From DATJJW01 sp035491935 (GTDB lineage Bacteria; Pseudomonadota; Alphaproteobacteria; ATCC43930; CGMCC-115725), in assembly GCA_035491935.1 (NCBI GenBank), contig DATJJW010000179.1, forward strand, positions 1 through 24,118: a stretch of 24,118 nt of DNA, given 5' to 3'. The notes beneath the pieces were generated by a model, which worked only from the letters and a program-made list of their open reading frames with translations, made no database searches and was not told where the DNA came from. Below, in pieces: positions 6,699 through 14,552 of the stretch (the stretch's first letter is position 1; each line of letters opens with the position of its first letter). Both the position numbers and the translations under genes were made by a program.

Positions 6699-7505
6699 AT
6701 GTTCGCGAAGCTGAATCACATCGCCATCATCAGCGAAAACTACGCGCGGGCGTCGAAATTCTATGAATCGGTCTTCGGCATGAAGACCTCGCCCAATGCC
6801 CGGCCGCAGCGCGCGACCACGGTGGGCGACGGCTATATCGGCCTCAACATCAACCCACGCTATGCCGGCCGGCCGGCTCATCTCGACCATTTCGGCATCC
6901 AGGTCGAGGATACGGAGAAGGCCTTCGACCGCATGCGCACGAAGTATCCGACGCTCGAATGGGTGAAGCGTCCGGGCAACCGGCCCTTCGCCGGCATCAC
7001 CAGCCACGACATGGACGGCAATGTCTTCGACATCTCGCAGAAGAACATGGAAAACCGCCGAGACATGTATGAGGAGAATGCCGGCGTCAGCGATACCTAT
7101 ATCAGTCATTTCGGGCTGCGCACCATGCGGCCGGACGATGTTGCCGAGTTCTTCCACACCGTGTTCGAGTTGCAGCCGCGCAATAAGCAGGATGGCGATC
7201 CGAACCACTATCTGACCGACGGCCATGTCACCATGGCCATCATGCCCTGGCGCATCACCGACTATCATGGCACCGGCATCGTGCCGCCCTCGATGGAGCA
7301 TATCGGCTTCACTGTGAAGGACTATGCCGCGTGGAAGGCCAATGCCGACAAGGTGTTCGGCGAGAACCCGCTGCTGGCACCCTTGCCGCTGGGTACCGGG
7401 GCGGAAGGCCTGCGTCGGCTGGAGCTGGTGAGCCAGGGCTGCCCGCTCTACAAGAACCACCTGACCGACGCCGACGGCATCCTGCTCTCGGTTGCAGAGG
7501 CGTAA
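6699..7505 (+). CDS. Two-domain VOC family protein (extradiol dioxygenase/glyoxalase fold)
   Basis: The 268-residue protein consists of two VOC modules, about residues 3-115 and 131-268. Candidate metal-binding histidines are H7 (LNHIAI) and H64 (LDHFGI) in the first, and H137 (SHFGLR) and H201 (EHIGFTV) in the second. The acidic third ligand is D111 in the first module (GNVFDIS) rather than the usual Glu. In the second, the matching stretch (DGILLSV) has no acid. Proteins of this fold cleave catechols, isomerise glyoxal adducts or bind ligands. A GGAG site (6683-6686) precedes the ATG by 12 bases. The gene follows the transporter by 32 bases and the hydrolase by 4, so it is probably part of a ring-cleavage-like pathway. 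The reaction is unproven. Confidence 0.75.
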   Translation: MFAKLNHIAIISENYARASKFYESVFGMKTSPNARPQRATTVGDGYIGLNINPRYAGRPAHLDHFGIQVEDTEKAFDRMRTKYPTLEWVKRPGNRPFAGITSHDMDGNVFDISQKNMENRRDMYEENAGVSDTYISHFGLRTMRPDDVAEFFHTVFELQPRNKQDGDPNHYLTDGHVTMAIMPWRITDYHGTGIVPPSMEHIGFTVKDYAAWKANADKVFGENPLLAPLPLGTGAEGLRRLELVSQGCPLYKNHLTDADGILLSVAEA

Positions 7506-7509
7506 GGCC

Positions 7510-8373
7510 ATGGACAAGTTCGTCGAGGCGGGCGGGTTTCGCATCCGCTACATCGAAGACGGTGCCGAACGCGCGCCCGTCGTGCTGATGCTGCACGGCG
7601 CCTCGCTGGGTTCGTCCGCCGATGTCTTCACGCGCAACCTTGGGGCCTTCGCCAAGGCCGGGTTCCGGGCGATCGCCTTCGATCAGCCGGGCCATGGGCT
7701 GTCGGATGCGCCCAGCGACACCGGCACTGATCCGGGCGCCAAAGATCCCGGGGTGGGCATCACGCCCGCCTTCATGGATGCGCTGGGCATTACCCGAGCG
7801 GCCCTCATCGGCCATTCGCGTGCCGGCGGCCAGGCGATCCAATTGGCGCTGAAGGATCCCGCGCGCTATACCGGCATCGTCGTGCTCGGCACCGGCAGCC
7901 TGCTGCCGCCTCTGGGCGAGGTCGATGCCGAGAGCGAGGCCGCGGCGCAGAAGAAGCAGGAGCGCAAGCAGGCGACGATCGAGCCGACCCCGGCCGAGAC
8001 GCGCCGGCTGCTGGAGGCCGACCTCTTCCACCATGATCTCATCACCGAAGCAGCGCTGGCCCGGCGTCACGCCATGAGTATCGGCCGCAACTTCCAGGCC
8101 TTCGCCGCCCGCAATGCGCCGAAACCCGGCAAAGGCGAGCCCAAGCCTGTCAAGGCGCCGCTCTACGAACGGCTGGGCGAGCTCAAGGTGCCGCTGCTGA
8201 TGATCTATGGCCGCCAGGATCGGGCGAATGCCGGCCCGCGCGCCGAGCTGCTCAAGCGCCGGCAGCCGAGCCTCGACCTGCATATCATCGAGAATTGCAA
8301 GCACCTGGTGCCGTGGGACGCAGCCGATGCCTTCGCCGATCTCGCGATCGATTTCCTTAAAGGCGCCAGATAG
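7510..8373 (+). CDS. Alpha/beta hydrolase (meta-cleavage-product-hydrolase-like)
   Basis: The 287-residue protein has the oxyanion motif LMLHGAS (~27-32), the nucleophile elbow GHSRAG with Ser103, an acid candidate Asp237 (YGRQDRAN) and His265 (NCKHLVPW), forming a full catalytic triad. The lid region (~135-220) is Lys/Glu/Ala-rich. MhpC/BphD-type enzymes of this family hydrolyse C-C bonds in ring-cleavage products, and others hydrolyse esters or lactones. The ATG at 7510 starts 4 bases after the VOC stop, so translation is probably coupled; an in-frame TTG at 7492 inside the VOC gene is less likely. It ends 3 bases before the convergent transpeptidase gene. Confidence 0.85.
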   Translation: MDKFVEAGGFRIRYIEDGAERAPVVLMLHGASLGSSADVFTRNLGAFAKAGFRAIAFDQPGHGLSDAPSDTGTDPGAKDPGVGITPAFMDALGITRAALIGHSRAGGQAIQLALKDPARYTGIVVLGTGSLLPPLGEVDAESEAAAQKKQERKQATIEPTPAETRRLLEADLFHHDLITEAALARRHAMSIGRNFQAFAARNAPKPGKGEPKPVKAPLYERLGELKVPLLMIYGRQDRANAGPRAELLKRRQPSLDLHIIENCKHLVPWDAADAFADLAIDFLKGAR

Positions 8374-8376
8374 CGC

Positions 8377-8880
8377 TCAAGACGACAGCACGATGACCCG
8401 TGAGGTCGGTGTCGCGAAGGCCAGGTAGCGGCGAAGGTCGGCCAGGCTGAGGGCGACGCAGCCCTCGGTTGGGCTGTAGTCGGGCCGTGCCAGATGCAGG
8501 AAGATGGCGCTGCCTCGCCCCGGCGCCGGCGGCTGGTCGTTGTAGCCGAGCGGTACGATCAGGTCATAGACATCGTCGTCGCGCCACAGCCGCTCCGTAC
8601 GCCCGGCATAGGGCAGCTTGACCGGCAGGTTGTATTGCGCATCGGCCGGGTCGTCGCACCAGCCGTCGTCAGGCGCGATAGCGGCTGCCGCCAATGCCGT
8701 CAGGGGTGGCGTCGTGAAACGGTCCGCCCGGTAGAGGAGACGCCGCAGGAGCCAGGATCCGACAGGTGTCGCGCCATCACCCTCGTGTTTGTCGCGGCTA
8801 AGCCCGCCGCGTCCAAGGGCGCAACGACACTCCCATGTGCCGAAACGCGCGATGCCGGCAGAGCTGACGATCAGGTCCAT
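8377..8880 (-). CDS. L,D-transpeptidase (YkuD) family protein
   Basis: The 167-residue protein has the pattern KHEGDGATPVGSW (~31-43) and the catalytic region AIFLHLARPDYSPTEGCVAL, with His129 and nucleophile Cys141. The usual SHGC is TEGC here, a change seen in the short YkuD proteins of this type. YkuD enzymes cross-link peptidoglycan or attach proteins to it. No signal peptide is visible, which is odd for a cell-wall enzyme; either the start lies elsewhere, secretion is non-standard, or it acts on a cytoplasmic substrate. It follows the 449-residue gene by 21 bases on the same strand and may share its transcript. Confidence 0.8.
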   Translation of the reverse strand: MDLIVSSAGIARFGTWECRCALGRGGLSRDKHEGDGATPVGSWLLRRLLYRADRFTTPPLTALAAAAIAPDDGWCDDPADAQYNLPVKLPYAGRTERLWRDDDVYDLIVPLGYNDQPPAPGRGSAIFLHLARPDYSPTEGCVALSLADLRRYLAFATPTSRVIVLSS

Positions 8881-8901
8881 AATCCGTGGATATAGCGCCG
8901 T

Positions 8902-10251
8902 TTACGGTTGCGCCATAGCGGGAACCGGGGGCTTCCGGACGGTGGCCATGCTGGCCGGGGTGAGGCCTGCCGGCATGTTGGCCGATTGCATATTGGCCGA
9001 GGCGGCAAGTGCGGCGGCATCGCCGGTGGCGGGCTTGCCTGTCACGTCCGTGCCGCCCGTGGCGGCGTTCTGCTGCTTCATCATGGCCTGGTATTTTTCC
9101 AGTCCCAGCTTCATGCGCGCGACGAAATCATTACCTGCCATGGCGGCGGCGGGCGTCGGCGCGGTCGGCGCGGCACTGGCCGCCACCGAAGGCAGCACGC
9201 CGGATGGCAATTGCAGCGGCACCGGCGCATGCGCATGGGCGTTGGCATGCATTGCCATGATGCCCTGCGGGCTGGTGTCGATGGCGATGCCGTGCTGCGC
9301 GCCGGGCATCGCCATCGGCCGTTGCTGCGGCAGGGGCATCGGGTTCTGGGACGTTGTGTTCTGCTGGGGGGCCATGCCGGTCTGCGGCGCCAGGCCCTGA
9401 AGCTGCACGGTCTGCGGCGTCACCGGTGCGGCAGTGGCCAGCGCCGCGGCGGTCGCGGGCGATCCCATGCTCGGCAGGAACGAGCTCTGGGTGGTCGGCG
9501 CGCCGGGTACCGACAGCGAGGCGAGCTGTGCCGCGATATTGGTCGAGCCGGATTGATTCGGCGTGTGTGCTGCCCCCCGATTTGCGGCCAGCGCGGTGGC
9601 GGCTGGTTGACCCGGCAGGTAGCTGCCGACCGGCGGCAGGTGCGGCAATACCATCGGTTGCGGCTTCGAGGGCAGCGCCGACAGGGTTACCGATTGGTCG
9701 ATCGTACCGGCCGGCCTGGCGCGGGCCGCATTCACCAGCCCGGTCATGCCGATCTGACCGGGGTTAGGGCCGCCTACGCCCGGAATATTGCCGGGGAGTG
9801 CGGATGTGGCGGTCGTCGAGGCATCGGCCATCTGGGCCGTGCCGTCCTTGCCCTTGTCGGAATCGCCCTGGACGTAGGCCAGCACCCGATCGCCCATATC
9901 CTTGCCGTTCTGGTTGACCATATGCGCGTCGATCAGCCCGGCGACCAGACCGACCGGGCCACCGTAAATCGTGTCGCCGACGACGCGCGCCGTATTGCTG
10001 TCCAGCTTGTCGCCGGTCAGGTGCTGGTAGATCGTCGAGATCACCGGCAGGTGCTGCAGCGGATTGATGGTGTCGAGGAAGTCGTGGAAGGTGAAGTGAT
10101 GATGCGCCTTGCCGCTGCCGTCCGCACCTGTCGAACCGCCGCTCGCCGCGGACGCGGTTTGCGTCGGCTGGGAAGCCTGCTGTGCTGCCGCTTGCTGCGC
10201 CGGTAGCGGCGCGGCGGCGAAGGGGGTCAGGGCGTGGACGCTGTCGGACAT
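8902..10251 (-). CDS. Low-complexity protein with a conserved alphaproteobacterial domain (449 aa)
   Basis: No function is recognised. Residues ~1-50 are Ala/Gln/Ser/Gly-rich. Residues ~52-126 form the only ordered-looking domain (FHDFLDTINPLQHLPVIST, then YQHLTGDKL and GDTIYGGPVGLVAGLIDA). This resembles a domain I recall from other alphaproteobacterial unknown proteins, with a Gly-rich possible membrane-active or packing helix. Residues ~130-449 are Pro/Ala/Gln/Met-rich and probably disordered, apart from a short helix NDFVARMKLGLEKYQAMMK (~377-395). No signal peptide is seen. The start at 10251 is preceded by a hairpin covering the ribosome binding site. The likely YkuD partner downstream suggests an envelope-related job, but that is inference. 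Confidence 0.7.
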   Translation of the reverse strand: MSDSVHALTPFAAAPLPAQQAAAQQASQPTQTASAASGGSTGADGSGKAHHHFTFHDFLDTINPLQHLPVISTIYQHLTGDKLDSNTARVVGDTIYGGPVGLVAGLIDAHMVNQNGKDMGDRVLAYVQGDSDKGKDGTAQMADASTTATSALPGNIPGVGGPNPGQIGMTGLVNAARARPAGTIDQSVTLSALPSKPQPMVLPHLPPVGSYLPGQPAATALAANRGAAHTPNQSGSTNIAAQLASLSVPGAPTTQSSFLPSMGSPATAAALATAAPVTPQTVQLQGLAPQTGMAPQQNTTSQNPMPLPQQRPMAMPGAQHGIAIDTSPQGIMAMHANAHAHAPVPLQLPSGVLPSVAASAAPTAPTPAAAMAGNDFVARMKLGLEKYQAMMKQQNAATGGTDVTGKPATGDAAALAASANMQSANMPAGLTPASMATVRKPPVPAMAQP

Positions 10252-10257
10252 GGACTA

Positions 10258-10284
10258 GGCACTCCGGTTACTCGCCGGAATGCC
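10258..10284 (-). promoter_or_regulatory. Hairpin covering the ribosome binding site of the 449-aa gene
   Basis: On the minus strand GGCATTCCGG (10284-10275) pairs with CCGGAGTGCC (10267-10258) around a 7-base loop, with a single wobble pair. The Shine-Dalgarno GGAG (10265-10262) lies in the second arm, 10 bases ahead of the ATG at 10251, so the folded leader would block ribosome entry. It could be a translational switch (temperature, protein or RNA binding) or simply a terminator-like element that happens to overlap. Confidence 0.5.
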
Positions 10285-10342
10285 TCGCACATCGCGTGCC
10301 AGTTCAAGTATCGTTGTAAATCAGATGGTTAGATCGAAAGGG

Positions 10343-10377
10343 GGATGGCCGGCGGCAAAATATTCCGCGGGCCATCC
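10343..10377 (-). terminator. Terminator-like hairpin after ribA
   Basis: GGATGGCC...GCGG and CCGC...GGCCATCC form a 12-bp stem with one G-G mismatch and a 9-base AT-rich loop. It begins 9 bases after the ribA stop on the minus strand. Only a short T run (TTT) follows on that strand, so termination efficiency is uncertain. Confidence 0.55.
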
Positions 10378-10386
10378 TTGCCGGGC

Positions 10387-11529
10387 TCAGAAAAGATGGC
10401 CGCTGCGCCGTGCCTTGGTCTCGAGATAGGACCGGTTATGGCTGTTGGCCGGGAAGGCATGCGGCACCCGCTCGACCACCTCGATGCCGTAATGGGCCAA
10501 GGCCGCCAGCTTCTCGGGGTTGTTGGTCATCAGCCGCACCTTGTCGAAGCCCAGCTGCCGCAGCATCTCGGCGGCCGGCAAATAGATGCGTTCATCGGCG
10601 TCGAAGCCCAACTGCATGTTGGCGTCGACCGTGTCGAACCCCGCATCCTGCAGCTTATAGGCGCGCAGCTTGTTGATGAGACCGATGCCGCGGCCCTCCT
10701 GCGCCAGGTAGAGCACCACGCCGCCCTTGCCGGAATCGGCGATGGCCTTGATGGCGCCGCGCAGCTGGTCGCCGCAGTCGCAGCGCAGCGAGCCCAGCAG
10801 GTCGCCGGTAAAGCATTCGGAATGGATGCGTGCCAGGATCGGCTGTCCGGGTTCGGGCACACCGACCACGATCGCCAAATGGTCGATGCCGCCATCGGAC
10901 GGGCGGAAGGCGACGATGTGCGTATCGGCGCTATCGGCCAGCGGCACTCGGGCCTCGGCGACCCGGCGCAGGGTGTGAGCCAGCGTCTCGCGATGGTGGC
11001 GTACCTGAGCGGTGCCCAGGGCGATGATGCCTTCCTGCTCGGCAGCGGCGACCGCCTCGCGCGTGATATTGGGCTGGATCACCATGGCCGGCAGCAACCG
11101 GGCGAGCTTCGCCAGTTCGACCGCGGCGGCGGCGATACCGTCGGCCTCCGTCGGCCGGAGCGTGACACCTTCCGGTGCCTGGGTCTCACCGATCGTGGGG
11201 TCGGCCAGTTCGCGCAGCATGGCGGGGGAGGTATCCGCCGGCAGGCGCAATTCGACGATGCGGGCGAGCGCACCGGCATCGCAGGCCAGACCCAGGGCCT
11301 CGGCACGCCGTGCGGTGGTCGCGAGCAGCGGGGCCGCGGGCGCCGCCTTGCCAGGGATGGCCAGGGCGCGCAGCCGGGCAAAGGATGCGTCGTCGATGGA
11401 TTCGGCGGCCAGGACCAAGGCATTCGATCCTTTATCCCGCAGCAGGACCACATCGCCCCGCCGGAGATCGGCAACTGCGCGGGCGACATCGTTCGCATGG
11501 TCAGGATGATCGGCCTCGGCGTTATGCAT
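10387..11529 (-). CDS. ribA: GTP cyclohydrolase II with degenerate RibB-like N-terminal domain
   Basis: The C-terminal ~190 residues hold the full RibA signature. The zinc ligands are Cys239, Cys250 and Cys252 (SECFTGDLLGSLRCDCGDQL), followed by AQEGRGIGLINK with the GTP-attacking Arg280, and NNPEKL. It opens GTP to give the first riboflavin intermediate. Residues ~13-180 align in length and pattern with the DHBP-synthase domain, but the acidic metal site of that enzyme (DDEDREN-like) is absent, as in other alphaproteobacterial RibA proteins. I use the ATG at 11529 (380 aa); an in-frame ATG at 11589 (400 aa) is equally possible, and neither has a clear ribosome binding site. The same frame stays open to 12204, but that part is antisense to the regulator gene. 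Confidence 0.88.
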   Translation of the reverse strand: MHNAEADHPDHANDVARAVADLRRGDVVLLRDKGSNALVLAAESIDDASFARLRALAIPGKAAPAAPLLATTARRAEALGLACDAGALARIVELRLPADTSPAMLRELADPTIGETQAPEGVTLRPTEADGIAAAAVELAKLARLLPAMVIQPNITREAVAAAEQEGIIALGTAQVRHHRETLAHTLRRVAEARVPLADSADTHIVAFRPSDGGIDHLAIVVGVPEPGQPILARIHSECFTGDLLGSLRCDCGDQLRGAIKAIADSGKGGVVLYLAQEGRGIGLINKLRAYKLQDAGFDTVDANMQLGFDADERIYLPAAEMLRQLGFDKVRLMTNNPEKLAALAHYGIEVVERVPHAFPANSHNRSYLETKARRSGHLF

Positions 11530-11589
11530 CAGGTCGCTTGCCAGCTCTGCGGTGCCGGCGCTTGCGGCCGTTTGTGAAGCCCAGACCAT

Positions 11590-11863
11590 CCTTGACCTAT
11601 CCAATTCCTTGCTTGATCCACTAATATAAGGTCGCTCGTGCTCAAGGGATATACCGCCCCCGGCTTGGCCGGCATGTCCCTTTTGATCGGGTCCGTCGTT
11701 CCACCCATCACTACCTAGCTGTGGTCGCCGGCCCCGTGAGGCAATGACGAACGCTCGCTTTTCTTTATTCCCGGAAAACGCATGAGACGACATCAGACAA
11801 CCCAAAAGGGGCGGGCCAGGTTGCCCGTCCGGGAGATGTCGATCTGGAGGGTGAAAGGCTGAC
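11590..11863. other. Divergent region between ribA and the response regulator
   Basis: These 274 bases contain no gene I can support and no FMN riboswitch pattern. A stem of 8 bp with one wobble (GGGCGGGC at 11809-11816, GCCCGTCC at 11823-11830) lies in the leader of the regulator gene, about 34 bases before its ATG. A GGAGGGTGAAAGG stretch (11847-11859) supplies the ribosome binding site. Confidence 0.4.
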
Positions 11864-12559
11864 ATGGCGCCCAAGATCGTATTGCTGGGTGCGGATGGCG
11901 ATTTCCTGGCGGCGTTGGCCGAGCAGCTCGCCCTAGGCGAGGCGTTCTCTCCTGCGATCCCGCATGGCATGGCCGAGACGTTGGCAGATATGGTCGCGGA
12001 GGAAGACCCGGACATCGTGCTCCTCGACCTGGACGCGGCACGCGGGCGCGACGCCGTCTGGGACGGGCTCGGCCTCTGCCATGGCTTACGCGCCCGTGGC
12101 GTGGACGTGCCGATGATGGTGGTCTCGGGGCCGGAGGAGGGCAGGGCGGCCGCCGCGCTGACGGCCGGTGCCTCGGCCCATCTCGCCAAGCCGCTTCGCC
12201 TCATGACCTTGCTGGCCGCGCTACGCCAGCTCGTCCAGACCGACGCCCAGCGGCGTCAGGCGACGCTGACCATCGGTCCCTACGATTTCCAGCCGGCCCG
12301 CAAATGGCTGGTCGAATCCCGGACCGGCCGCATCATCCGCCTGACCGAGAAGGAAACGGCGATGCTCGACCTGCTCGCCAGGGCCGAAGGACAGGCGATC
12401 GCGCGAGAGACCTTGCTCGAAGCGGTTTGGGGCTATAATTCAGGCGTCACCACCCACACGCTGGAGACGCATGTCTACCGGCTGCGGCAGAAAATCGAGA
12501 GCGATCCCGCGAATGCCCTCCTGCTCATTACGGAACCAGGAGGTTACCGCCTTGGTTAG
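11864..12559 (+). CDS. OmpR-family response regulator with atypical receiver
   Basis: The 231-residue protein has an N-terminal receiver-like domain (1-~120) and a C-terminal winged-helix domain (~135-231). The latter has the OmpR/PhoB pattern LTEKETAMLDLLARAEG, then HTLETHVYRLRQKIE and a final GGYRLG. In the receiver, Asp55 (VLLDLD), Ser88 and Lys109 (HLAKP) match the phosphorylation site, switch residue and conserved lysine. The usual acidic pair after strand 1 is missing (LLGADGD aligns with VVDDD), so Mg2+ binding and phosphorylation may be altered. No histidine kinase is adjacent. Its targets are unknown; it is divergent from ribA and upstream of kup by 51 bases. Confidence 0.8.
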   Translation: MAPKIVLLGADGDFLAALAEQLALGEAFSPAIPHGMAETLADMVAEEDPDIVLLDLDAARGRDAVWDGLGLCHGLRARGVDVPMMVVSGPEEGRAAAALTAGASAHLAKPLRLMTLLAALRQLVQTDAQRRQATLTIGPYDFQPARKWLVESRTGRIIRLTEKETAMLDLLARAEGQAIARETLLEAVWGYNSGVTTHTLETHVYRLRQKIESDPANALLLITEPGGYRLG

Positions 12560-12610
12560 CTTCCGTCATGTCCGCCGTTCCTTCCCGTCCACGCTTCTGA
12601 TGGCTCGATC

Positions 12611-14551
12611 ATGACCGAAGCCGGCACCGCCCACGCGAAATCCCCCGGGCCGCTCGATATTCAGGGCCGCCATACCGCCGGTCCCTGGTATCTGACCTCG
12701 ATCACCGCGCTCGGCATCGTGTTCGGCGATATCGGCACCTCGCCGCTCTACGCCTTCCAGGTCGCGCTGAAGATGACCGATCGGCTGTTGCCGCCGGCCT
12801 TCGACGTGTTCGGCATCTGCAGCCTGGTCTTCTGGATGCTCACCCTCATCGTCGCGGTGAAATACGTCAGCATCGTCATGCGGGCCGACAATGAGGGCGA
12901 GGGCGGCATCCTGGCGCTGCTGTCGCTGGTCTACCGCATGCCGGAGCGGCGCGGGGTCAATATCCCCTTCCTGCTGCTGCTGGGCATATTGGGCGCGGCA
13001 CTGCTCTACGGCGACGGTGTGATCACCCCGGCCATCTCCGTGCTCTCGGCGGTGGAAGGCCTCAAGGTCATCCAGCCGCATCTGGCCCATATGATCGTGC
13101 CGATCACCATGGCGATCCTGCTGGCGCTGTTCCTTCTGCAACACCGCGGGACGGCGACGATCGGCCGGTTCTTCGGGCCGATCATGCTGGCATGGTTCCT
13201 GGTCATCGGCCTCGTCGGATTGTGGAGCGTCATCCAGACGCCGCGCATCCTGCTCTCCATCGATCCCTGGTACGGCATTCGCTTCCTGCTGCGCGAGCCC
13301 GGCACCTCGTTCATCGTCTTCGGCGCGGTGTTCCTGGCGCTCACCGGGGCGGAGGCGCTTTATGCCGATATGGGCCATGTCGGCGCGCCGGCGATCCGCC
13401 GCGCCTGGTTCGGCCTGGTCATGCCGGCGCTGTGCCTCAACTATTTCGGCCAGGCGGCGCTGCTGCTGCGCGAGCCGCGCGCCGCCGACAACCCATTCTA
13501 CAAGATCGTGCCCGATTGGGCCGTGGTGCCGATGATCTTCCTGGCTGCCGCCGCCACGGTGATCGCTAGCCAGGCGCTGATCTCGGGCGTGTTCTCGCTG
13601 ACCCGCCAGGCGATCAGCATGCGGCTCAGCCCGCGCATGGCGATCTCGGCCACGTCCAGCCATTCCTATGGCCAGATCTATATCGGCACGGTCAATTGGG
13701 CGCTGATGGTGGCGACCCTGATCGTGGTGGTGCAGTTCAGGACCTCCGACAGCCTGGCATCGGCCTACGGCATCGCCGTTTCCGGCACGATGCTGATCAC
13801 CACCATGCTGCTGTTCAAGGTGATGAGCGAGAAGTGGGAACTGCCGACGCCGATATGCTGGGGCCTGACCATCCTGTTCGGCCTGGTCGACGCGATCTTC
13901 TTCGCCGCCAACAGCATCAAGATCGAGGCCGGCGGCTGGTTGCCGCTTACCATCGGCGGCTTCGTGGCCTTCGCCATGATCTCCTGGATGCGCGGCAATG
14001 CGCTGGTGCGCATGAAGACGGCCGACAGCTCCATGCCGTTCGCCGAGTTCATGGACAATCTGGGCGTGCTGGTGCTGGCGCGCCAACCCGGCTGCGGCGT
14101 GTTCCTGACCCAGATATCCGAAACCGTCTCGCCCATGCTGCTGCGCTATGTCGAGGCGAACCGGGTGCTGCACGAGAATGTGATCCTGCTCACCATCATG
14201 GCGACCAGGCGGCCGCGCGTGCCGGCCTCGGAGCGGATCACCATCCAGCCGCTGGGCAAGGGCTTCTATCGGGTCATCGTCTCGGTAGGTTTCATGCAGC
14301 GTGTCGACCTGCCGCTCGCCATCCGCAGCTGCGAGCGGCTGGGCCTCGATTTCTGCGACGATGAGGGCGCCGACGCTCCCTTCTATTTCATCGCCCATGA
14401 GGTGGTGGTGCGCAAGGCGCGGGGCAGCAAGCTGCGCCTGCCATTCTGGATCGCCTTCATTTTCATGCATCGCCTGGCCATGCATGTCTCGGACTACCTG
14501 CACCTGCCGCCCAAGCGCGTGATGGAAGTGGGCTTCCGCGTCGACATCTAG
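12611..14551 (+). CDS. kup: KUP-family potassium uptake transporter
   Basis: The 646-residue length is typical of bacterial Kup. The N-terminal signature ALGIVFGDIGTSPLYA (~33-48) and later YGDGVITPAISVLSAVEGL are diagnostic, and about 12 membrane segments are followed by a ~170-residue cytoplasmic C-terminal domain. It imports K+ with protons across the inner membrane. It starts 51 bases after the response-regulator stop, so that regulator may be co-transcribed with it. The next gene starts one base after its stop. An alternative such as an H+/Cs+ carrier is not distinguishable, but the family is certain. Confidence 0.95.
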   Translation: MTEAGTAHAKSPGPLDIQGRHTAGPWYLTSITALGIVFGDIGTSPLYAFQVALKMTDRLLPPAFDVFGICSLVFWMLTLIVAVKYVSIVMRADNEGEGGILALLSLVYRMPERRGVNIPFLLLLGILGAALLYGDGVITPAISVLSAVEGLKVIQPHLAHMIVPITMAILLALFLLQHRGTATIGRFFGPIMLAWFLVIGLVGLWSVIQTPRILLSIDPWYGIRFLLREPGTSFIVFGAVFLALTGAEALYADMGHVGAPAIRRAWFGLVMPALCLNYFGQAALLLREPRAADNPFYKIVPDWAVVPMIFLAAAATVIASQALISGVFSLTRQAISMRLSPRMAISATSSHSYGQIYIGTVNWALMVATLIVVVQFRTSDSLASAYGIAVSGTMLITTMLLFKVMSEKWELPTPICWGLTILFGLVDAIFFAANSIKIEAGGWLPLTIGGFVAFAMISWMRGNALVRMKTADSSMPFAEFMDNLGVLVLARQPGCGVFLTQISETVSPMLLRYVEANRVLHENVILLTIMATRRPRVPASERITIQPLGKGFYRVIVSVGFMQRVDLPLAIRSCERLGLDFCDDEGADAPFYFIAHEVVVRKARGSKLRLPFWIAFIFMHRLAMHVSDYLHLPPKRVMEVGFRVDI

Positions 14552-14552
14552 G

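Noticed and set aside
11590..11863. FMN riboswitch for ribA
   Set aside because: The conserved AGGGG...CCACCGGCGGU-type blocks of the RFN element are not present on the minus strand.
11590..12204. N-terminal extension of the ribA frame to 605 codons
   Set aside because: The added part is Ser/Pro/Arg-rich, antisense to the response-regulator gene and its leader, and RibA proteins of this type start near 11529-11589.
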